Notes under the pieces: model-generated | Told to the model about the DNA's origin: nothing | Database searches by the model: none | What the model saw: the letters and a program-made list of their open reading frames with translations, nothing else | Position numbers and translations under genes: made by a program | Source of the DNA: Siphonodentalium dalli | Lineage: Eukaryota; Mollusca; Scaphopoda; Gadilida; Siphonodentaliidae | Length of the DNA: 64,000 bases | Direction: 5' to 3' | Assembly: GCA_032622095.1 (NCBI GenBank) | Contig: CP136069.1 | Location: 10,496,036-10,560,035, forward strand | Shown here: positions 54,500-64,000 of the stretch, piece after piece | How the letters are laid out: each line of letters starts with the position of its first letter | Numbering within the stretch: position 1 is the stretch's first letter

Positions 54500-54708
54500 C
54501 GGTAATGCCCTAAGTAATCGACTCCTTAACCAGAGCAGAATTATGAGTAACTTTTCAGGATTTAGACGGAAATATGGCTTGTTGCCATTCATTGGAAAAC
54601 TCGAGAGCTTTCCGATGAATGGCAACAAGCCATATTTCCGACTAAATCCTGAAACGTTACCCATAATTCTGCTCTGGTCAAGGAGTTGATTACTTAGGGC
54701 TTACTCCT
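54500..54708. mobile_element. type B palindrome with eroded ends
   Basis: The left end is CGGTAATGCCC and the right GGGCTTACTCC, so the TA flanks are lost. The inner arms are intact. Confidence 0.8.
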
Positions 54709-54766
54709 ATGTGCGATTTCCATTGAAAACGCCGTTACCGTAATTAAAAATGGTAATGTCACTATA

Positions 54767-57548
54767 GACCATGGGATGAAAATCCTAAGCTGTCATTGCT
54801 CTGCAACTTTTGAGGTACTACATAATTTTGGTAAATGTTGGAAGGTTACGTGTCAATAAACATATTTCGCAAATGTTCTGGCCTCGGGAGTTGCACATTT
54901 TCGAATAAAGAGCAAAAGTTTATCTGAAAAATATACCGCCGGTGCACTCGGTTCGTTCCGTCGTGATATTCCGTTATTTAGACGCATTCTGTCAATAATA
55001 TCAAAGGTCGATAAATATGCAATCATTGTAAAAGGATTCCTCCAAAAACAATCAACACTTTACCAGGAAGTTATACAATACATAAACCCGATATAGTTTC
55101 AAATCAAGAAACAGATTAAGTCACAACAAAAATTACATCAATTACACGTGCCATTCCGATTAATTGAATTTCTGGAATCGGAAGCGAAACCAAGCGCGCG
55201 ATTGTCCGGAAAATTAGTATTACGCCAGGTCTTAACGGGAAACTATTTTTTCTTCACGCGGCACTTTCTATTTATTCTATTCCACCGACAATGGCACTGT
55301 TTTTCAGAGATAGGGCAGACATTATATTAATCCATAATATCTTTCCGAATATTTACCAGATACAGAGTGCCAGCCGACCATTTCATTTAGTGTCTGGTGC
55401 GCATAAGTCTATATATATAGGCCTATAATTTTATATAAGTTGAACTTTTCAAGCACGATGATGATGGGTTCGTATTTATCGTTATGTTTTCCGTTAATTA
55501 TCTTTTACAATCAAATATCATATGAACTTAAGCTATTAATTCGTTCATGTGATAATTTTCAACTAACTAGTTTTGTAGATCTCTACTTGCAATTTTCCCC
55601 TTAAATATGCGAGGTGTTTAAATATGCGTATATATATACAATGCAGTCCACGATGTGAATTATGCAGGCGTGAAAAGTTTAAGGAATATGTCCATGCATA
55701 TGCTGTTATGTACCGTTTTTACGGAGACGAAAATGATAGGTTCTAGTTCAGTACAACTCTTGGAGGGCATGTGTCCGAGTCAAATAAGCCTCTATATTTT
55801 GGCGTGCAGATAACAACAATTCTGGAAATTCCATGTTTTTTATTTTTGTTTATTTATTTTTACTAAGTTATTTATATACTGAACAGTTCGTGCAAGTTTA
55901 TGCACTTGTAGTATCTTGTCCACTATACCGACATATAGCAGGTACACATGGCTGACTACATCATGATGATGATATATATACCGCGCATGAAAAGTTATTT
56001 CAAAACATGCTATAATAATATAACTCTTCATGGAATGACCTCATATAAAACAAAGTATACGATATTTGTATTTGACTGTTTATTGGATCATAAATGCAAG
56101 TCACGAATTATAATGGCGGGGTATTACCTGGCGAAATTTTAAAACAAGTTCAGGCACTGCATGCATGAGCGTGGCGACCGGGTAGTCCTAACTTTGGTCA
56201 AAATGTTCAACGTTGGACATTCCATGCATACCCGAATCAACAGAAGTAATTTGACATTTCAGCCAGAAAATAGATTCGAATATTGACCAATCAGTTTGAA
56301 AGTTGTTTTGTTTTAAATGGAAATAAAGATATACAAAATTATTAAGTTTTAAAGAGTTTGGGAATGTTTGATATCTCGAGGTCAAGGGAGATGTATTAGT
56401 ATGTAATTCTGAGGTGAACTAAATAAACACACTTTATAGTGACGTCCATATCGATGCATTTATATATCTTGTTATATATATGCTTGTTTTTTATTATTTC
56501 GTGAACAATGTTTGACATATCGCATGATTTTTCAGTGACAATTATGACGGGTATTAATCATTACGACAAGCCCATATAACCTGTATGTGCATGTATTCGG
56601 CGTTTGAGATAAGTCTACACATGTAGCTAAAATCTACTAAATATACGACCATGTCCTGTGGCGAGCGCACGGTGATCACGATATCGGACACGAATACATG
56701 TAGCTCTCAAGTTCTCAATGGAACATCTGCACATGCACTTTTCACCTTATAATTTAAAATAAACTTGAATAGTATATGATTGTCTGGGTCTATAAGGCTA
56801 TATGCCTGGCGACAAAATGTGTCCCGAGAAAGTTTTGCGCCATCAAAATTGTAAAACTATACCATTTGTTCAGTTAAACTGTATATATGATCGAAGTCAA
56901 GGCTGCGGAATTTGAGAACACGTACCCGGTACTATATATACGGCCTATTGGCCATTATTATTTTATGAGCGAAATAATGCACCCCAATGTTAGTTAAAAT
57001 TGTATATCCACTCATAATTTTGTTTTTAATAATTTCATATTTATACCAAAACATTTACTGACCCTCAAGTCGATGCAATTTCAGCGTAGATATTCCGTTA
57101 AATACACGTGACGCCCAGAGGAATAACACTATTCGCCGGTGGAATGCATGTAACGTCAAGAAAAGTAACTCTATTTCATCGAACGTCAGGCACCATTCGG
57201 GGGAATTTAATATTCAAAATGTCATTCTGGGCGTAAATATGCCGTTCTGTTTGTGCTTTTCGTGTTTATTGAAAGATTTCGTCATATTCCATTTAGAATA
57301 ATCACCAAATTGTCTCAATTAACTTGTAATAATAAACAGAAGAAAAAAATTATATTTTAGTGAGAATGTACACGAAAACGGCTAACAAAAACATGTTTTT
57401 CTCGCGAATGTGCAACTCCCGAAACCAGAACATTTTACAATCTGTTACAAGAAAACAATCTTGCTATAAAAATATAAAGTTCTTGTAGTACCCTAAAAGT
57501 TGCAGACAAACTTTTTTCTAAGCGTCCTAGGATTTTCATCCCATGGTC
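54767..57548. mobile_element. 2.8-kb element with ~150-bp terminal inverted repeats
   Basis: The left end GACCATGGGATGAAAATCCT is matched inverted at the right end. Similarity continues inward with gaps through TGCAACTTTT, GGTACTACA, AATGTTCTGG and CGGGAGTTGCACATT, about 150-190 bp per arm. TA lies just outside each end. The interior is AT-rich with no transposase frame. Homology may extend out to CACTA on both sides, so the exact ends are open. Confidence 0.7.
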
Positions 57549-57675
57549 TACTAGTGTATTATGTCATTTCACGTTACGTCATTGATGTTACGTCGTTTAC
57601 TGATCTAGATTAAATTTTTGATGGTAATCTTTCTCCACATGGGGACTTTAATGCATTAATTATGTGTGTTGATTA

Positions 57676-60600
57676 TTTACAGAGGTAGGGGTTGGTGGAG
57701 CATTGTTAGGAACATTAAGTTATATACATACGGTTCATTATGTTGATTATTTAGAGGTAGGGGTTGGTGGTGCATTGTTAGGAACATTAAGTTATATACA
57801 TACGGTTCATTCTGTTGATTATTTAGAGGTAGGGGTTGGTGGTGCATTGTTAGGAACATTAAGTTATATACATACAGTTCATTATGTTGATTATTTAGAG
57901 GTAGGGGTTGGTGGAGCATTGTTAGGAACATTAAGTTATATACATACGGTTCATTATGTTGATTATTTAGAGGTAGGGGTTGGTGGTGCATTGTTAGGAA
58001 CATTAAGTTATATACATACAGTTCATTATGTTGATTATTTAGAGGTAGGGGTTGGTGGAGCATTGTTAGGGACATTAAGTTATATAACATACGGTTCATT
58101 ATGTTGATTATTTAGAGGTAGGGGTTGGTGGAGCATTGTTAGGAACATTAAGTTATATACATACGGTTCATTCTGTTGATTATTTAGAGGTAGGGGTTGG
58201 TGGAGCATTGTTAGGAACATTAAGTTATATACATACGGTTCATTCTGTTGATTATTTACAGAGGTAGGGGTTGGTGGAGCATTGTTAGGGACATTAAGTT
58301 ATATACATACGGTTCATTCTGTTGATTATTTAGAGGTAGGGGTTGGTGGAGCATTGTTAGGGACATTAAGTTATATAACATACGGTTCATTCTGTTGATT
58401 ATTTAGAGGTAGGGGTTGGTGGAGCATTGTTAGGAACATTAAGTTATATACATACGGTTCATTCTGTTGATTATTTAGAGGTAGGGGTTGGTGGAGCATT
58501 GTTAGGAACATTAAGTTATATACATACGGTTCATTATGTTGATTATTTAGAGGTAGGGGTTGGTGGAGCATTGTTAGGGACATTAAGTTATATACATACG
58601 GTTCATTCTGTTGATTATTTAGAGGTAGGGGTTGGTGGAGCATTGTTAGGGACATTAAGTTATATAACATACGGTTCATTCTGTTGATTATTTAGAGGTA
58701 GGGGTTGGTGGAGCATTGTTAGGAACATTAAGTTATATACATACAGTTCATTATGTTGATTATTTAGAGGTAGGGGTTGGTGGAGCATTGTTAGGAACAT
58801 TAAGTTATATACATACGGTTCATTCTGTTGATTATTTAGAGGTAGGGGTTGGTGGAGCATTGTTAGGAACATTAAGTTATATACATACAGTTCATTATGT
58901 TGATTATTTACAGAGGTAGGGGTTGGTGGAGCATTGTTAGGGACATTAAGTTATATACATACGGTTCATTCTGTTGATTATTTACAGAGGTAGGGGTTGG
59001 TGGAGCATTGTTAGGGACATTAAGTTATATACATACGGTTCATTCTGTTGATTATTTAGAGGTAGGGGTTGGTGGAGCATTGTTAGGGACATTAAGTTAT
59101 ATACATACGGTTCATTCTGTTGATTATTTAGAGGTAGGGGTTGGTGGAGCATTGTTAGGGACATTAAGTTATATACATACGGTTCATTCTGTTGATTATT
59201 TACAGAGGTAGGGGTTGGTGGAGCATTGTTAGGGACATTAAGTTATATACATACGGTTCATTATGTTGATTATTTAGAGGTAGGGGTTGGTGGAGCATTG
59301 TTAGGGACATTAAGTTATATAACATACGGTTCATTCTGTTGATTATTTAGAGGTAGGGGTTGGTGGAGCATTGTTAGGAACATTAAGTTATATACATACG
59401 GTTCATTCTGTTGATTATTTAGAGGTAGGGGTTGGTGGAGCATTGTTAGGGACATTAAGTTATATACATACGGTTCATTCTGTTGATTATTTGCAGAGGT
59501 AGGGGTTGGTGGAGCATTGTTAGGGACATTAAGTTATATAACATACGGTTCATTATGTTGATTATTTAGAGGTAGGGGTTGGTGGAGCATTGTTAGGGAC
59601 ATTAAGTTATATACATACGGTTCATTCTGTTGATTATTTAGAGGTAGGGGTTGGTGGAGCATTGTTAGGGACATTAAGTTATATAACATACGGTTCATTA
59701 TGTTGATTATTTAGAGGTAGGGGTTGGTGGAGCATTGTTAGGGACATTAAGTTATATAACATACGGTTCATTATGTTGATTATATACAGAGGTAGGGGTT
59801 GGTGGAGCATTGTTAGGGACATTAAGTTATATAACATACGGTTCATTCTGTTGATTATTTAGAGGTAGGGGTTGGTGGAGCATTGTTAGGGACATTAAGT
59901 TATATAACATACGGTTCATTATGTTGATTATTTAGAGGTAGGGGTTGGTGGAGCATTGTTAGGGACATTAAGTTATATAACATACGGTTCATTATGTTGA
60001 TTATATACAGAGGTAGGGGTTGGTGGAGCATTGTTAGGGACATTAAGTTATATAACATACGGTTCATTATGTTGATTATTTAGAGGTAGGGGTTGGTGGT
60101 GCATTGTTAGGGACATTAAGTTATATACATATGGTCCATTCTGTTGATTATTTAGAGGTAGGGGTTGGTGGTGCATTATTAGGAACATTAAGTTATATAC
60201 ATACGGTTCATTATGTTGATTATTTAGAGGTAGGGGTTGGTGGAGCATTGTTAGGGACATTAAGTTATATACATACAGTTCATTCTGTTGATTATTTAGA
60301 GGTAGGGGTTGGTGGTGCATTGTTAGGGACATTAAGTTATATACATACGGTTCATTATGTTGATTATTTAGAGGTAGTGGTTGGTGGAGCATTGTTAGGG
60401 ACATTAAGTTATATACATACGGTTCATTCTGTTGATTATTTAGAGGTAGGGGTTGGTGGAGCATTGTTAGGGACATTAAGTTATATAACATACGGTTCAT
60501 TCTGTTGATTATTTAGAGGTAGGGGTTGGTGGAGCATTGTTAGGGACATTAAGTTATATACATACGGTTCATTCTGTTGATTATATACAGAGGTAGGGGT

Positions 60601-63600
60601 TGGTGGAGCATTGTTAGGGACATTAAGTTATATACATACGGTTCATTCTGTTGATTATTTACAGAGGTAGGGGTTGGTGGAGCATTGTTAGGGACATTAA
60701 GTTATATAACATACGGTTCATTCTGTTGATTATTTAGAGGTAGGGGTTGGTGGAGCATTGTTAGGGACATTAAGTTATATACATACGGTTCATTCTGTTG
60801 ATTATTTAGAGGTAGGGGTTGGTGGTGCATTGTTAGGGACATTAAGTTATATAACATACGGTTCATTCTGTTGATTATTTAGAGGTAGGGGTTGGTGGTG
60901 CATTGTTAGGGACATTAAGTTATATAACATACGGTTCATTCTGTTGATTATTTAGAGGTAGGGGTTGGTGGAGCATTGTTAGGGACATTAAGTTATATAA
61001 CATACAGTTCATTCTGTTGATTATTTAGAGGTAGGGGTTGGTGGTGCATTGTTAGGGACATTAAGTTATATACATACGGTTCATTCTGTTGATTATTTAG
61101 AGGTAGGGGTTGGTGGTGCATTGTTAGGGACATTAAGTTATATACATACAGTTCATTCTGTTGATTATTTAGAGGTAGGGGTTGGTGGAGCATTGTTAGG
61201 GACATTAAGTTATATACATACGGTTCATTCTGTTGATTATTTAGAGGTAGGGGTTGGTGGTGCATTGTTAGGGACATTAAGTTATATAACATACGGTTCA
61301 TTCTGTTGATTATTTAGAGGTAGGGGTTGGTGGAGCATTGTTAGGGACATTAAGTTATATAACATACAGTTCATTCTGTTGATTATTTAGAGGTAGGGGT
61401 TGGTGGTGCATTGTTAGGGACATTAAGTTATATACATACGGTTCATTCTGTTGATTATTTAGAGGTAGGGGTTGGTGGTGCATTGTTAGGGACATTAAGT
61501 TATATACATACAGTTCATTCTGTTGATTATTTAGAGGTAGGGGTTGGTGGAGCATTGTTAGGGACATTAAGTTATATACATACGGTTCATTCTGTTGATT
61601 ATTTAGAGGTAGGGGTTGGTGGAGCATTGTTAGGAACATTAAGTTATATACATACGGTTCATTCTGTTGATTATTTACAGAGGTAGGGGTTGGTGGAGCA
61701 TTGTTAGGGACATTAAGTTATATACATACAGTTCATTCTGTTGATTATTTACAGGTAGGGGTTGGTGGAGCATTGTTAGGAACATTAAGTTATATACATA
61801 CGGTTCATTATGTTGATTATTTACAGAGGTAGGGGTTGGTGGAGCATTGTTAGGGACATTAAGTTATATACATACAGTTCATTCTGTTGATTATTTAGAG
61901 GTAGGGGTTGGTGGAGCATTGTTAGGGACATTAAGTTATATACATACGGTTCATTCTGTTGATTATTTAGAGGTAGGGGTTGGTGGTGCATTGTTAGGGA
62001 CATTAAGTTATATACATACAGTTCATTCTGTTGATTATTTAGAGGTAGGGGTTGGTGGAGCATTGTTAGGGACATTAAGTTATATAACATACGGTTCATT
62101 CTGTTGATTATTTAGAGGTAGGGGTTGGTGGAGCATTGTTAGGAACATTAAGTTATATAACATACAGTTCATTCTGTTGATTATTTAGAGGTAGGGGTTG
62201 GTGGAGCATTGTTAGGAACATTAAGTTATATACATACGGTTCATTCTGTTGATTATTTAGAGGTAGGGGTTGGTGGAGCATTGTTAGGAACATTAAGTTA
62301 TATACATACGGTTCATTATGTTGATTATTTACAGAGGTAGGGGTTGGTGGAGCATTGTTAGGGACATTAAGTTATATACATACGGTTCATTATGTTGATT
62401 ATTTAGAGGTAGGGGTTGGTGGAGCATTGTTAGGGACATTAAGTTATATACATACGGTTCATTATGTTGATTATTTAGAGGTAGGGGTTGGTGGAGCATT
62501 GTTGGGGACATTAAGTTATATACATACGGTTCATTATGTTGATTATTTAGAGGTAGGGGTTGGTGGAGCATTGTTAGGAACATTAAGTTATATACATACG
62601 GTTCATTATGTTGATTATTTAGAGGTAGGGGTTGGTGGAGCATTGTTAGGGACATTAAGTTATATACATACGGTTCATTCTGTTGATTATTTAGAGGTAG
62701 GGGTTGGTGGTGCATTGTTAGGAACATTAAGTTATATACATACGGTTCATTATGTTGATTATTTAGAGGTAGGGGTTGGTGGAGCATTGTTAGGAACATT
62801 AAGTTATATACATACAGTTCATTCTGTTGATTATTTAGAGGTAGGGGTTGGTGGAGCATTGTTAGGGACATTAAGTTATATACATACGGTTCATTATGTT
62901 GATTATTTACAGAGGTAGGGGTTGGTGGAGCATTGTTAGGGACATTAAGTTATATACATACGGTTCATTCTGTTGATTATTTAGAGGTAGGGGTTGGTGG
63001 TGCATTGTTAGGGACATTAAGTTATATACATACGGTTCATTATGTTGATTATTTAGAGGTAGGGGTTGGTGGAGCATTGTTAGGGACATTAAGTTATATA
63101 CATACGGTTCATTATGTTGATTATTTACAGAGGTAGGGGTTGGTGGTGCATTGTTAGGGACATTAAGTTATATACATACAGTTCATTCTGTTGATTATTT
63201 AGAGGTAGGGGTTGGTGGAGCATTGTTAGGAACATTAAGTTATATACATACGGTTCATTCTGTTGATTATTTAGAGGTAGGGGTTGGTGGAGCATTGTTA
63301 GGGACATTAAGTTATATACATACGGTTCATTCTGTTGATTATTTAGAGGTAGGGGTTGGTGGAGCATTGTTAGGGACATTAAGTTATATAACATACGGTT
63401 CATTATGTTGATTATTTAGAGGTAGGGGTTGGTGGAGCATTGTTAGGAACATTAAGTTATATACATACGGTTCATTATGTTGATTATTTAGAGGTAGGGG
63501 TTGGTGGAGCATTGTTAGGGACATTAAGTTATATACATACGGTTCATTCTGTTGATTATTTAGAGGTAGGGGTTGGTGGAGCATTGTTCGGGACATTAAG

Positions 63601-64000
63601 TTATATACATACGGTTCATTATGTTGATTATTTGTAGAGGTAGGGGTTGGTGGAGCATTGTTAGGGACATTAAGTTATATACATACGGTTCATTCTGTTG
63701 ATTATATACAGAGGTAGGGGTTGGTGGAGCATTGTTAGGGACATTAAGTTATATACATACGGTTCATTCTGTTGATTATATACAGAGGTAGGGGTTGGTG
63801 GAGCATTGTTAGGGACATTAAGTTATATAACATACGGTTCATTATGTTGATTATTTAGAGGTAGGGGTTGGTGGAGCATTGTTAGGAACATTAAGTTATA
63901 TACATACGGTTCATTATGTTGATTATTTAGAGGTAGGGGTTGGTGGAGCATTGTTAGGGACATTAAGTTATATACATACGGTTCATTCTGTTGATTATTT
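57676..64000. repeat. 72-bp satellite array, at least 87 units, runs off the window
   Basis: The unit is GAGGTAGGGGTTGGTGGAGC, then ATTGTTAGGRACATTAAG, then TTATATACATACGGTTCATT, then MTGTTGATTATTTA. Variants are 72, 73 (TATAACATAC) and 74 bp (TTTACAGAGG). Because 72 is a multiple of three, long open frames appear on both strands; the regular breaks at 73- and 74-bp units show they are not genes. Variant sites (GGAGC/GGTGC, GGAAC/GGGAC, ATTATG/ATTCTG, ACGG/ACAG) allow higher-order blocks to be traced. Confidence 0.98.

Noticed and set aside
54760-57556. CACTA-superfamily assignment from CACTA at both ends of the 2.8-kb element
   Set aside because: No 2-3-bp target duplication fits those ends, while TA flanks fit slightly shorter ends.
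57676-64000. Many long open frames on both strands, with a repeated VGVGGALLGTLSYIHTVH-like peptide
   Set aside because: They follow from a 72-bp unit length and break wherever a 73- or 74-bp unit occurs. Both strands are equally open, so there is no sign of coding selection.
57676-64000. TTAGGG in each satellite unit as a telomere-like signal
   Set aside because: Only one hexamer per 72 bp, and it often varies to TTAGGA. There is no tandem telomeric repeat.

Overview
This looks like nuclear DNA of an invertebrate animal, probably a marine lophotrochozoan and perhaps a mollusc (the phylum is an inference from repeat style, not proven). It is AT-rich and intron-dominated, with no bacterial gene organisation. 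Two sequence classes dominate: one spliced minus-strand gene, and a very dense load of foldback transposons, tandem arrays and retroelements filling its introns.

The host gene reads right to left and is the ortholog of RAPGEF1 (C3G), the Crk-bound guanine nucleotide exchange factor for Rap GTPases. Eight exons can be placed: 54035-53847, 43516-42786, 38894-38620, 33663-33554, 30942-30780, 27843-27768, 3651-3477 and 2170-1985. Every junction keeps the reading phase. The first three encode the proline-rich, SH3-binding part. The last three encode the RasGEF N-terminal domain. The catalytic CDC25-type domain and the protein N-terminus are not visible and should lie left and right of the window. 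Introns reach 10 kb and 24 kb.

In the 10-kb intron sits a complete 4.2-kb Ty3/Gypsy-type LTR retrotransposon (47746-51945), in the same orientation as the gene. It has identical 168-bp LTRs and a 5-bp target duplication. Its primer-binding site is perfectly complementary over 17 nt to a stretch of its own LTR, which predicts self-primed reverse transcription. Its coding frame has one in-frame TGA and a frame change near the end. Two 3' fragments of non-LTR retrotransposons (14605-15058 and 40790-41500) and a decayed RING-finger gene fragment (36507-36746) also lie in introns.

The DNA-transposon layer has several families: about twenty copies of a 93-bp hairpin (type A, GCAGAATGAGG ends), often paired into composites with three hairpins; thirteen copies of a ~215-bp near-perfect palindrome flanked by TA (type B); at least fifteen TTAA-flanked elements (type P) that share a ~72-bp palindromic module, including a nested insertion and a chimera; a hAT element with an 8-bp target duplication (20334-22979); a Mutator-like foldback with a 9-bp duplication (38951-39479); and a 2.8-kb element with ~150-bp inverted ends (54767-57548).

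Tandem arrays of 22-75 bp units occur throughout. The largest is a 72-bp satellite covering 57676 to the right edge. One 42-bp array (12412-13427) is an amplified arm of the type A hairpin. No tRNA, rRNA, CRISPR array or promoter could be supported.
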